Positions 16,320 to 25,393 of a stretch of DNA of 64,000 bases are shown here, piece by piece. The notes below the pieces were generated by a model. That model did not search any database and was not told the DNA's origin. It was given only the letters and a program-made list of their open reading frames with translations. This DNA comes from Zygosaccharomyces rouxii. Its lineage: Eukaryota > Ascomycota > Saccharomycetes > Saccharomycetales > Saccharomycetaceae. Where the stretch lies: the NCBI RefSeq assembly GCF_000026365.1, contig NC_012996.1, positions 744,001 through 808,000 on the forward strand. Direction: 5' to 3'. The first letter of the stretch is position 1. Each line of letters starts with the position of its first letter. The position numbers and the translations under genes are program-made.

Positions 16320-17591
16320 ATGGTCGAAACTGTTAATCAGCATCATCGTTCACCTTCAGAAGGAGAACCTGTTAGGGGGTTTTCAAAGGCGTCTTTATCA
16401 AGTCTTCTAGAATTGCTGGATCCCCTTGCTTCTAACGTTAGTTTAACTTATAGTCCCAACAACTATTTGGTAAAGGCTAAAAAGCATTTGAAAAACCTTG
16501 ATCCTTCCAAGTTAACAGACTCTTCACAAGAAAGACGCCAACAGTTGGGAGAATGGAAGAATAAGGTTCAACATCGAGTCAGAGCCTTAGACCCACCTTT
16601 ACAAAACATATTCTTTAATAATGGATCCACATTGGATAAAATGTTTTATCCATTTACTTTGGTTAACATATTTCTAATTGGTCTATTAATGGGTAAATTT
16701 CCTGAATGGTTCCACGTCTATTACACTGTCATGTTCAATATTTTAATGCCCATTAGATTTTACACCTATTATAAGACCAACAATCACTATTTTTTGGCAG
16801 ATCTGTGCTATTTTACCAATATGCTTTGTCTTTTATTTATTTGGGCATTCCCAGAATCCGTCAACCTCTATCAAACATGTTTCGCGCTTACTTTTGGTAC
16901 TTTGAGCTTTGCAGTAATCACTTGGAGGAATTCACTTGTGATTCATTCGTTAGACAAATGTACTTCCTGCTTTATCCACATAATCCCAGTTTGTACCATG
17001 TATGTGATTCACCATGGTGTTGTGCCTGAATTCCAAGAGAATAGGTTTCCAGCGGCTTCCAAGAAACTAGCACCGTTTTGGAATTTAAAGAAAAATATCG
17101 TTTGGACTTCATTTTACTATTTGATTTGGCAATCTCTTTATCACTATTTCATTACCATAAGACAATCATACAAGATAAAATCAGGCCAGAGAATGACAAG
17201 TTTTGAATACTTGACTACTCATACTTACAAGGATTTTTGGATGGTTAAATTACCAGCACCATGGCCAATGCTTATTTATATTGTGACCCAATATTTGTAT
17301 CAACTGTGCACCATGTGTCTATGTGGAATCTGGTACAATTACAGACCCGCTGCCGCTGGTTTCTTGATATTAATCTTTTTATGTGCCTCCCATAATGGTG
17401 CTACTTATTACGTCGATTTCTATGGAAAGAGATACGAGAAGGAAGTTGGCAGACTACGTGATGAAACGGAAAGCTTACAACAACAACTAAAGTATACTGG
17501 TACTAATAGTGACAGTAGCATGGATAGCGTTTCCGTTATCAGTGCTGAATCATTGAGTAAAGAAAACGAAGATCCTAAGAAGGAGCAATAA
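16320..17591 (+). CDS. GPC1: Glycerophosphocholine acyltransferase Gpc1
   Basis: Gpc1 transfers an acyl group from acyl-CoA to glycerophosphocholine, making lysophosphatidylcholine for phosphatidylcholine remodelling in the ER. The 423-residue protein (432 in S. cerevisiae, YGR149W) has about eight predicted membrane segments between residues about 105 and 370. The N-terminus and the acidic, Ser-rich C-terminus are soluble. Conserved stretches include the FNNGSTLDKMFYPFT entry to the first helix, the CTSCFIHIIPVCTMYVIHHG core and NGATYYVDFYGKRYE near the end. The last includes a coiled-coil-like ETESLQQQL. Position next to RPL30/RPL24 and CCM1 matches YGR148C-YGR150C. Confidence 0.93.
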   Translation: MVETVNQHHRSPSEGEPVRGFSKASLSSLLELLDPLASNVSLTYSPNNYLVKAKKHLKNLDPSKLTDSSQERRQQLGEWKNKVQHRVRALDPPLQNIFFNNGSTLDKMFYPFTLVNIFLIGLLMGKFPEWFHVYYTVMFNILMPIRFYTYYKTNNHYFLADLCYFTNMLCLLFIWAFPESVNLYQTCFALTFGTLSFAVITWRNSLVIHSLDKCTSCFIHIIPVCTMYVIHHGVVPEFQENRFPAASKKLAPFWNLKKNIVWTSFYYLIWQSLYHYFITIRQSYKIKSGQRMTSFEYLTTHTYKDFWMVKLPAPWPMLIYIVTQYLYQLCTMCLCGIWYNYRPAAAGFLILIFLCASHNGATYYVDFYGKRYEKEVGRLRDETESLQQQLKYTGTNSDSSMDSVSVISAESLSKENEDPKKEQ

Positions 17592-17702
17592 GATGAGATC
17601 GTAAGTGCTTAAACGAGAGATATTTACAGGTATTTACAGTTTTTTGATGCAATAAAGAAAAAAAATAGAGAAATTCCAAATAGGTGTCTGATTATCATCA
17701 TA

Positions 17703-20222
17703 TCACAATTGGAAATCACGGATCTTTTCATCTAACAACTCGATTGAAGATTTCTTGTTAACAATGTCCAGTAGAATGGATATACTTTTCTCGTCCTCAA
17801 GTTTCACTAAACCTTCATGCAAACCTTTGACCATATGGTATTTCCAATCGATAAATTTTCTAGTGGACATTACGATCGCTAAAGCATCTGTCAGCATGTT
17901 TTGACGGGCAAAGAATTGCACCATAAGTGCCGCAAATTGAGTATCGCTTTCAATTCTCCTTTTAGAATCCATTTGTTGGAAGAGTTTCGTCTTTCTATAT
18001 TCACCTCTACTTTGCCATGCATCTTTGGAGATTGCTGAATCTTTAAAAGCTGATGCAGCTTTCATCATTAATTCATAGATATAATTCTTTGCGACTATTT
18101 TGTGCTTCATGGATGCAAACCACTTAACATTCTCATCCATTTCAATTTGATTTATTGCAAGGTCCCTCTCGTGAGAATTGGGTTCCACCCGTGACTCCAC
18201 CAATTTTAAACCTTTGTATAGCTTTTCGATTCTACTTTCTAAGTCGTTTTGCTGAAATGTAAACTCTTTCAATCTTAACATGAATTCTATCCTATCACCA
18301 TTTTTAATTGGTATAGTTAAAAATGTCGTTAGAGATTTAGGATTTAAAATGGAGTGATTGACTAATTGAAACTTCCATTGTGAAACTTGGTGCAGTATAT
18401 TGAACTGTAATTCATCCTGAGTTGCTGATTTTGAAACCATCTCTTGTAATCTAGTTGTGTCAAATCCCTCAGGCGTGTCTCTCAAGTCGTAATAGCCGCC
18501 GAATTCAAGATTAAATTGCCACAAGGCTCGAGATTCGGCTAAAATTTGCCATGCCTGATTCATATCGGATATCGGTAGCATGGGTAATTGTACTTTAATT
18601 TCATCATCAAGGTCGTATCTACCAGCGTAGTCCACACTGTTTAAAATATTCCTTCTAAGCTTTATACCCTTTTCATAACCCAGTAAAATCGGTAGCTTGT
18701 TAGGACGGAAATTAGCATATGCTAACAATAAAAGGTTGAATAATTGAGGATCTAGAGCAGTTTGCCATATTTTTTGTGAATCGAATTTACCTTTCCAATA
18801 TTTAACCACTTCCTTATACTTCCTCGTAGTGTATTTGTAGTAAAGGGCCCTTGCAAAACCAACATCACCATCGTAAGCGGCTAACGCCATCATAGCCTCT
18901 AGCGTATGATAGAAATGGGTTTCGTGTTTCGTATGATCGAAAGTACTTTCTAAAGTGTGAATATATTTCCAACCCAATAACCTTAACGAATCGGCCTTAC
19001 CTTCGCTTATGACGTTGTCAGCACTTGCTCTAGCCATTGTTTTGGCCATTATATTTAGCGTTTGTATTGACGGTTGCAATTGTCTGTCGAGCATCTCTTC
19101 GTACAAGTCAATGGCCTTGGCGTAATCTCTTTCTCTATTACACAGATGCAGAACAGAATTATAAGTGGTCACATCTGGTGCATGAGAACTGGACAAAAAT
19201 TTCATGGTATCGAAAACGTCCCAAGCTTGCTTAGAGACACCGAATTTGACATAAAATTGAATGACCGTGGTATAATTCTCTCTGTTTGGCGTGATTCCAT
19301 AGTCGTTCTTGAATTTGGATAAGAAATACTCCATATTTTCAAAACTGACCGACTTGGTAGAGTATTTCAAGCAGCAGTTCAAAGAGAACTGGGTCATCTT
19401 GCTTGGTACATCAGGAGAAATTTCTTTGCTTTTATCGTATCTTTCTAACAGTTGCCTCATCTTCATAGTTACCTTGTCTTCTTCACCTGAAGTTGGTGGT
19501 CTCAGATTTGATAAATTTAGTAAAAGAGTTTCATACATAAGGCGATTGAAGCATGTAATATCACCATTTTTGGTCTCCAAAAGCATTATATCCAACTTTT
19601 CTATATTTTCATATGAAAGATTCTTGACTTTTCTCAATATTCCTGAAGATATGATGGGCATACTTATGTCTGATAGACGTTTCTCCGTTGTGTAAAGTTT
19701 CGATATTATGTCGTTCCAATTTTGATTATCCTTGTCAATTAACCTCGCCAGTAAAAATCCATCATCATTAATCCTTTCCTTAATCTCAACAGGGATTAAT
19801 TTCTTTAGCTGCTGGTTTTCAGCGGATAAGATGAGTGTTGAAAGATTCGGTTGAGGAAGTGGTTTCTCAAAAGCTGGTGCTTCTAATTTTCCAAACAGCT
19901 CATCTGCACGCTTATCATCATCTTCTGGTATGGACTTAGCCAGTTCTTCCTCTGCTTCTAATTTCTTGGTATTACTGTCCGCCAATTTGAATTGTTCCTT
20001 TAAATTCCTCGTAAACTCCTGTAACTGTTTTACTTTAAATTCCAATGCTCTGGAATCTTGAGGATCAATCCCTCGAAGATCAAGATCTTTGCTAGAAACA
20101 TTCTTTATCCTCCGCCTCTTCCTTCTCATTGGTGATGGTTTTGCAGGTATAACAGCGGTTCTTCGAGGTACTTGAATCCATCGAAGTACATTCCAAGATC
20201 CTCTTGATTTCAAGGAGAGCAT
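17703..20222 (-). CDS. CCM1: Mitochondrial PPR protein Ccm1
   Basis: Ccm1 is a pentatricopeptide-repeat protein that stabilises the mitochondrial 15S rRNA and helps remove group I introns from COB and COX1. The 839-residue protein (864 in S. cerevisiae, YGR150C) starts with a basic, Arg-rich presequence. PPR motifs are visible around residues 310-390 (for example YTTVIQFYVKFGVSKQAWDVF and TYNSVLHLCNRERDYAKAIDLY), and less clear helical repeats follow. The frame stays open nine codons further upstream from a TTG. I place the start at the first ATG (20220-20222), which opens the basic presequence. It is divergent from CGR1 with about 215 bp between starts. Confidence 0.9.
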   Translation of the reverse strand: MLSLKSRGSWNVLRWIQVPRRTAVIPAKPSPMRRKRRRIKNVSSKDLDLRGIDPQDSRALEFKVKQLQEFTRNLKEQFKLADSNTKKLEAEEELAKSIPEDDDKRADELFGKLEAPAFEKPLPQPNLSTLILSAENQQLKKLIPVEIKERINDDGFLLARLIDKDNQNWNDIISKLYTTEKRLSDISMPIISSGILRKVKNLSYENIEKLDIMLLETKNGDITCFNRLMYETLLLNLSNLRPPTSGEEDKVTMKMRQLLERYDKSKEISPDVPSKMTQFSLNCCLKYSTKSVSFENMEYFLSKFKNDYGITPNRENYTTVIQFYVKFGVSKQAWDVFDTMKFLSSSHAPDVTTYNSVLHLCNRERDYAKAIDLYEEMLDRQLQPSIQTLNIMAKTMARASADNVISEGKADSLRLLGWKYIHTLESTFDHTKHETHFYHTLEAMMALAAYDGDVGFARALYYKYTTRKYKEVVKYWKGKFDSQKIWQTALDPQLFNLLLLAYANFRPNKLPILLGYEKGIKLRRNILNSVDYAGRYDLDDEIKVQLPMLPISDMNQAWQILAESRALWQFNLEFGGYYDLRDTPEGFDTTRLQEMVSKSATQDELQFNILHQVSQWKFQLVNHSILNPKSLTTFLTIPIKNGDRIEFMLRLKEFTFQQNDLESRIEKLYKGLKLVESRVEPNSHERDLAINQIEMDENVKWFASMKHKIVAKNYIYELMMKAASAFKDSAISKDAWQSRGEYRKTKLFQQMDSKRRIESDTQFAALMVQFFARQNMLTDALAIVMSTRKFIDWKYHMVKGLHEGLVKLEDEKSISILLDIVNKKSSIELLDEKIRDFQL

Positions 20223-20336
20223 CGTGAAACGATTTTTATGCGTATACAATAGCCTAGTGGGATCTGTTGGGATCTATCTACCAGGTTTTCATTAGTATTA
20301 CTGTGAGTTTTTCAGTCATCTCATCTCAAGGCGATG

Positions 20337-20357
20337 CTCATCGCATAAAATTTTTCA
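20337..20357 (+). promoter_or_regulatory. PAC and RRPE elements, CGR1 promoter
   Basis: CTCATCGC (20337-20344), a PAC core, is followed by AAAATTTTTCA (20347-20357), an RRPE in reverse orientation, 80-100 bp before the CGR1 start. The pairing is the signature of ribosome-biogenesis promoters. A second PAC-like GCGATG lies at 20331-20336. Confidence 0.75.
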
Positions 20358-20437
20358 GATGTCAACATACTAATAACCACTATTAATCACCTTCAGAACT
20401 ATTTAGAAGTCGATAAGTCCATATTTCAAGTCCTATA

Positions 20438-20812
20438 ATGAGCTCTAGTGAAGTGGGAAACAAGGAACTTGATAATTCCAAGGTTAAGGGTGTACCAGTT
20501 AGTGGTAGAACGTGGAAGGTAGACAAAGAGCAGCTTAGGGTTGGTAGTAGGCAAGTGAGGAATAAGAAGTTGAGATCATGGGAGTTAAAGCAGCAGAAAA
20601 GGTTAGAAGATAAGCAGTTTAAGGAGAGGATGAGACAGTTGAAAGAAGACAAAGAACAGGAACATCAAAAATGGATACAATCATTGAGAGAAAGAAGGGA
20701 GAAGAGAGCAGAGAAGGAGAGGTATGAAATGTTGGCTACAAAGATGCATGCTAAAAAGGTTGATCGTATGAGAAGAAGGGAGAAAAGAAATAAGGCATTG
20801 AAAGAGCGTTAG
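20438..20812 (+). CDS. CGR1: Nucleolar rRNA-processing protein Cgr1
   Basis: Cgr1 is a small coiled-coil nucleolar protein needed for 60S subunit biogenesis and 27S pre-rRNA processing. The 124-residue product (120 in S. cerevisiae, YGL029W) has the family's GVPVSGRTWK motif at about residues 22-31. It is then almost wholly charged and helical (about 45-124), with KKLRSWELKQQKRLEDKQ and a Lys/Arg/Glu-rich C-terminal segment ending KALKER. PAC and RRPE elements in the promoter agree with the role. The next gene upstream, CCM1, diverges from it. Confidence 0.95.
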   Translation: MSSSEVGNKELDNSKVKGVPVSGRTWKVDKEQLRVGSRQVRNKKLRSWELKQQKRLEDKQFKERMRQLKEDKEQEHQKWIQSLRERREKRAEKERYEMLATKMHAKKVDRMRRREKRNKALKER

Positions 20813-21216
20813 TGAGGGAGTCTTTTGTGAGACTTTCTTGTAAATTTTTTTTTTTTAAGAAAAAAAAAGAATAAGTTCGACCTAGAATTCTGGTTTGGGA
20901 GACGTTAAATATTTGTAGATTATTTAATGAAATTTATCTCTACGGAGTCCATCTGTTGGTAATTAAATACAAAATTAAGGATCTGTAGGATTTTTTGGAT
21001 ACTCATTGCATGATTTATGATTTGTTGCTGAAAACCTACTTTCAGCGGGCGATGAAGTCTTTAATCAAAATTAATTGTAAAAGTTTCAAAAATTACTGAG
21101 GCAAACCAAGGTTAATTCCCTGAAGATTTCTCAATTCTTTACACTCATCTCTTGTTCTACATACTATTCTATTTGGAAGCTTCCAAGAGCCCTACATAAT
21201 AAAAAAGAAAAAATAA
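20813..21216. other. CGR1 to tRNA-Phe intergenic region
   Basis: About 400 bp of AT-rich sequence without a gene. A T12/A9 inverted pair at about 20848-20870 follows the CGR1 stop and may serve as its 3' end signal. An A-rich run (21201-21216) is the Pol III terminator of the minus-strand tRNA. Confidence 0.55.
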
Positions 21217-21307
21217 TGCGAATTCTGTGGATCGAACACAGGGCCTCCAGATAACTTAACCGAAGTTTTTCTTCAGTCTGGCGCTCTCCCATCTGAGCTA
21301 AATCCGC
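21217..21307 (-). tRNA. tRNA-Phe (GAA anticodon) with 18-nt intron
   Basis: On the minus strand the gene begins GCGGATTTAGCTCAGATGGG and ends GAATTCGCA. The mature form is 73 nt before CCA and is almost identical to yeast tRNA-Phe. The anticodon loop reads CTGAAGA, with GAA at positions 34-36. An 18-nt intron (21253-21270) starts after position 37, as in S. cerevisiae tRNA-Phe. Acceptor GCGGATT pairs with GATTCGC-type AATTCGC with the usual wobble. A run of T on the minus strand follows directly as Pol III terminator. Confidence 0.98.
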
Positions 21308-21490
21308 ATATCAACTGTTGAAGATGTGTATTTTATTTTTGATTTAAGTACAGAGGAACACATCAGCTTACAATTTCATCGGAAACCTCTTAATTTATAA
21401 TGAATACAATGAACTCATCGCATTAAAGCTTGGTACAATACAGAATGATTCAATACCGTTCGAAACAAAAGAGCTGATAGGGTCTTCACG

Positions 21491-22492
21491 ATGGGTCCTA
21501 AAAAGCAGGGACATCTACTTGAGATCATTGACGAGGATGTGCAATCGGTTAACGCGTTCCAAGGGAGATTAAGGAAGATTAGTAGCAATTCTAATGGTCA
21601 TCAAAATGATGAGGATTCAAATCATGATTCAAAGAGACGCAAGGTTCATAAAGATGGATCATCGAAATCTAGTGGTAAAGATAATGATCATCATGACATA
21701 ATGGAAGGAATAAGTCAAGAAGATTTCAGACAATACCATAAGGCCAAGGATAGAGTACGAAATTTCTACAAGGAGCAGCATGAGATGCAAACCATGGCAT
21801 ATAATTTGCAAGCTAGAGTAAATTACAAGACAAAGACCAGGGCAAAGATGACAATTTGGGACGCCCTTTGTAAATTAAGCGAACTGATAGATGACTCTGA
21901 CCCCGATACCGAATTATCACAAATTGATCATGCTATTCAAACTGCGGAATCTATAAGAAAGGATGGTAAACCAAGATGGATGCAACTTGTCGGGTTAATC
22001 CATGATTTGGGGAAAATATTATATTTCTTCGATAGTGAAGCTCAATGGGATGTTGTTGGCGATACTTTTCCTATTGGATGTCGATTTGCAGAGGAAAACA
22101 TATTTTATGAATTTTTCGAAGGTAACCCAGATAATTCCCATCCCATTTACTCTACCAAATATGGAGTGTATGAACCCAATTGTGGACTAAATTCAATTCT
22201 TATTTCTTGGGGCCATGATGAATACATGTATTATATCGCCAAGAGTCAGTCCATATTAAATGAAAAGGCACTCGCGATGATACGATATCATTCATTTTAC
22301 CCTTGGCATCGTGAAGGTGCCTATAGATACTTAATGAATGAAAAGGATTGCGAATTACTCGAAGTGGTACAAGATTTTAATAAATACGACCTATATTCCA
22401 AATGCTCTCAAAAGTACGATTTAAAGGAGCTAGAAAAATACTACAGGGATCTAATTGACGAATACTTCCCACAAAAGTATGTAGAATTTTAA
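21491..22492 (+). CDS. myo-Inositol oxygenase (MIOX)
   Basis: MIOX is a non-haem di-iron enzyme that cleaves myo-inositol with O2 to D-glucuronate. The 333-residue protein has a charged, disordered N-terminus (about 1-75) and the MIOX HD-like domain (about 78-333). All six iron ligands known from mouse MIOX can be placed: His147 (IDHAIQ), His171-Asp172 (LIHDLGK), His242 (WGHDEYMY), His267 (RYHSFYPWH) and Asp300 (NKYDLYSK). The spacing is nearly identical to mouse (98, 123, 124, 194, 220, 253). The C-terminus LIDEYFPQK is also typical. S. cerevisiae lacks this gene. It sits between tRNA-Phe and SCW11. No neighbouring gene in the window belongs to glucuronate metabolism. Confidence 0.97.
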   Translation: MGPKKQGHLLEIIDEDVQSVNAFQGRLRKISSNSNGHQNDEDSNHDSKRRKVHKDGSSKSSGKDNDHHDIMEGISQEDFRQYHKAKDRVRNFYKEQHEMQTMAYNLQARVNYKTKTRAKMTIWDALCKLSELIDDSDPDTELSQIDHAIQTAESIRKDGKPRWMQLVGLIHDLGKILYFFDSEAQWDVVGDTFPIGCRFAEENIFYEFFEGNPDNSHPIYSTKYGVYEPNCGLNSILISWGHDEYMYYIAKSQSILNEKALAMIRYHSFYPWHREGAYRYLMNEKDCELLEVVQDFNKYDLYSKCSQKYDLKELEKYYRDLIDEYFPQKYVEF

Positions 22493-22782
22493 CATGACAA
22501 GGAAGGCAGTGGATCCGTTTTTTTTGTTTATAGTAACAATTTTTATTGAGCTTTTATTTAATAATACAATATATATAATATCTAATGTAACAAAACTTAA
22601 TACAACTATAACCAACTAAAAGTTGTTATATCAAAGTGAGGTAAGGTAAAATGCAGAAAAAAAAAAAAAAAACAACTAATCTAAATTAGTAAGAACGAAA
22701 GGAACGGAAAAGAAGTGAAAAATCGTAGACACATTAAAAGTCTTTTGAGATGTTAATGTTTGTAACTCATGAATTGAATGAT

Positions 22783-24306
22783 TCAATTGAATTGACTTTC
22801 AATCCCAAACCATTGTTCAATACCGTAAGGACCTGGATTCTTCCACTTGTCATTAAAGAAGGATAGGATTGTCACATTGTTGTTCATTTCCTCTAGAATC
22901 GAGTTTATAGCGATTCTTTGATTTTCCTGAGTAGGCTCTTCTTGGCCAATAATGTAACCGTTAGATGGGTAACCAGTTTCAGTAACAAAAATGTCCATAT
23001 TACCACATGCATTTTGAGCCAATTGAACTTGACCCTTGACGAAGGAACCAGCATCGTTTGCATCAATACCAAAATCGAAGAAAGAGTGAGGATTCACACC
23101 TACGAAATCGATACCAGAATCTGTGCACAACTGTGGATTCGTTTCGAAAGTGACTGGTGGTTCACTAGTAATAACTGCACCTTGGTAACCAGCATTTCTT
23201 AATTGACTCTTGACAGATTGTATTTTGGAGATTAAATCGCTGACACTGCAGAAACCAGAGTTGATAGCTTCGTTACCAACAGTAATGAAGTCAAAAATAT
23301 CCCAGCCGTTTTGTGTACCGTATTGAATCAGAGATTGGACAGCGTCGTCGATTGAGTTTACACCTGATTGATCAATCCATAAACCTTGATTCACTTTCAT
23401 TCCCAATCTGGTGGCAGCTGGTAAAATGTTCTCGAAAGCACCGCAATCGGCACCATAGACTCTTATTCTGTGAATACCCTTAGACTGAATTTCTTGTAGA
23501 TCTGCGTTAACTTGGTCGCTAGATTTGCAGGTACTGTCGTCATTGTAAGGAGTGTAGGAGATAGCGGTTGGAACGGAAACAAGACCACCACTACTACTAG
23601 CACTGCTTGAACTACTTGAAGGAGCTGAACTTGAAGATGCAGGAGTCCATGAGCTAGAAGGAGTTGCAGGGCTGGACGAAGAGCTGGAACTGGAAGATGG
23701 GTAAAGAGTAGTCCACTGGGTAGAGCCAGCTGGGGCAGGGGAGGAAGATTGACTAGAGGTAACTGGAGCAGGGGAAGATGATTGGCTAGAGGTAGCTGGA
23801 GCGGGAGAAGAGGATTCGCTAGAGGTAGCTGGAGCAGCAGAAGAGGATTCGCTAGAGGTAGCTGGAGCAGGGAAAGATGACTCGCTAGAGCTTACTGGAG
23901 CAGGAGATGGCGATTGGCTTGAAACGGAAGACAATTGGGTAGTACTAGATGCGGCTTGGGGGGAACTTGAAGGTGCTGGTGAAGACCACGAATCGGAGCT
24001 CGATTCTGGAGTCTGGCTTGGTTGTTGACTGGCCGCAGAAGAAGTTCCATAAATGACCGAAGTGACAGGTTCAGCGGTTGGATCCACATTGGGTGGCACC
24101 AAAGTTGTAGTATAAGTGACATCACCGTTGACAACGTAAGCGACCGTAGGAGCTACATGTATTCTGGTAGTAGTGGAGTACATATCCGTATTGGTGTGAG
24201 TTGGGGCTGTATGCATTCTGGTGACAATTTCTCTTTTCACAGGCAATGCTGCAGCTAAGGAATGTAGAAAGGCCAGGCTAGCTAATAATTGGATAGCGTT
24301 AATCAT
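22783..24306 (-). CDS. SCW11: Cell-wall GH17 glucanase Scw11
   Basis: Scw11 is a secreted, glucanase-like wall protein that helps mother and daughter cells separate. The 507-residue product (542 in S. cerevisiae, YGL028C) has a signal peptide (about 1-20) followed by KRE, a Kex2-type site. A Ser/Pro/Ala-rich stalk spans about 90-245, with near-identical 10-residue repeats of the form [10 protein letters not shown] at about 137-190. The GH17 domain spans about 248-507. The catalytic acid lies in TVGNEAIN (about residue 345) and the nucleophile in [10 protein letters not shown] (about 442). The upstream region carries several Ace2-type sites. Confidence 0.95.
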   Translation of the reverse strand: MINAIQLLASLAFLHSLAAALPVKREIVTRMHTAPTHTNTDMYSTTTRIHVAPTVAYVVNGDVTYTTTLVPPNVDPTAEPVTSVIYGTSSAASQQPSQTPESSSDSWSSPAPSSSPQAASSTTQLSSVSSQSPSPAPVSSSESSFPAPATSSESSSAAPATSSESSSPAPATSSQSSSPAPVTSSQSSSPAPAGSTQWTTLYPSSSSSSSSSPATPSSSWTPASSSSAPSSSSSSASSSGGLVSVPTAISYTPYNDDSTCKSSDQVNADLQEIQSKGIHRIRVYGADCGAFENILPAATRLGMKVNQGLWIDQSGVNSIDDAVQSLIQYGTQNGWDIFDFITVGNEAINSGFCSVSDLISKIQSVKSQLRNAGYQGAVITSEPPVTFETNPQLCTDSGIDFVGVNPHSFFDFGIDANDAGSFVKGQVQLAQNACGNMDIFVTETGYPSNGYIIGQEEPTQENQRIAINSILEEMNNNVTILSFFNDKWKNPGPYGIEQWFGIESQFN

Positions 24307-24611
24307 TGTATCAGATATGAGTGATCAATTGTAGGAAATCTGAAAGAAAGACTTAATGAGAGTAATATTCAATTTGGTTAAGGAACGGTTATAATATTTG
24401 ATGCTAGCGCTTGTAAACCTAGTTGGAAATAATGCCCGTGAAGTGAATAATTCTTTGTTGTTGAGGGATCGAAAGTCTATATTCTTTGTTCTTATCGAGC
24501 TATAATGAGAATTCTTCAAAAACTGATTGATTGTTACAACTTTGGTCTCGTTTTATATCCAATTCTTACAGAAATTGCTATGATTCCGATTGCAATTCAT
24601 CGATGCTCTAC

Positions 24612-25029
24612 ACCAGCAGTGCAACAACCATTGCTGAACAATGGCTAACCTTCGATGTTTTGCATCAACAGTCTGCTACATGTTAGAAAAAAGTTTAGTA
24701 TTTGTTTCTTGCTTGCTTGTGACTAGTCACCTACGGCTTTAGCATCACAATTGACTAGCTGTGAGCGGTCAAACCCGCCTCCACTAGCTGGTAAATCCCA
24801 AATGTTTGTTGATAGTTCATGTTTAAAGTCATGCTGGTCTTCGAGGTTAAAACCATCGTGCGGCTGCATTGAAAAATCGATGCTGGCTTCAGTCACGTGC
24901 ACAAACGTATTGTTAAGTCGACATAATGGAAGGCTGACGTTGCATTGTTTATTTGTTTGGGTTCACAGCTTCTGCAACACCGTTCCATTCTCTTCTTTCT
25001 TCTAAGAATGCTTGGTTAGAGATGCTGGT
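24612..25029. promoter_or_regulatory. Cluster of Ace2/Swi5-type sites upstream of SCW11
   Basis: ACCAGC at 24612-24617 and its reverse complement GCTGGT at 24787-24792, 24833-24838 and 25024-25029 match the Ace2/Swi5 core. A weaker GCTGGC lies at 24882-24887. SCW11 is a daughter-specific Ace2 target in S. cerevisiae. Confidence 0.6.
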
Positions 25030-25113
25030 AGCACTTTCTTAATAATTAACTTCGCACTTCGTACCTACAAAAATATTTGCATAGAGAGTATGTACATAGA
25101 ACTATGTGAGCTG

Positions 25114-25222
25114 ACGTTTGTTGACTTCCTTGTTCCATTGTGTAGAACTTTAAAGAAAGCCTCGAAAGGTTAGCGTTAGCATATAACGTTTGTTGACTTT
25201 CTTGTTCCATTGTGTAAAACTT
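25114..25222. repeat. 37-bp direct repeat, two copies 72 bp apart
   Basis: 25114-25150 and 25186-25222 agree at 35 of 37 positions; both begin ACGTTTGTTGACTT and contain TTGTTCCATTGTGTA. No LTR ends, primer-binding site or reading frame accompany them. Confidence 0.85.
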
Positions 25223-25393
25223 AAAAAAACGAAAAAGAAGAAAAACAAAAATACATCAACCTCCAAAGATTAGTATTTTGTCCATCATCGTGATTAAATG
25301 CTGCATCTTGGCAAGCCAAGTCTTACAAGTCTTACCAGTTTCTTAAAAAATCTCTGCTTGTTGTTGTTTGCACTTTGAGAGTAGACTAACCAA

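Larger units (their letters stand above)
24307..25393. other. Long SCW11 upstream region
   Basis: This 1.09 kb stretch is 5' of SCW11 and 3' of CWH41, and no gene is supported in it. It holds four ACCAGC/GCTGGT motifs (24612, 24787, 24833, 25024) and a near-exact 37-bp direct repeat (25114-25150 and 25186-25222). The length suggests a complex promoter for SCW11. Confidence 0.6.

Noticed and set aside
24751..25005. 84-codon frame upstream of SCW11
   Set aside because: It overlaps the Ace2-type site cluster, has no family resemblance and no supporting context.
25114..25222. Direct repeat as LTRs of a retrotransposon
   Set aside because: Only 37 bp long, 72 bp apart, without TG...CA ends, primer-binding site or coding remains.
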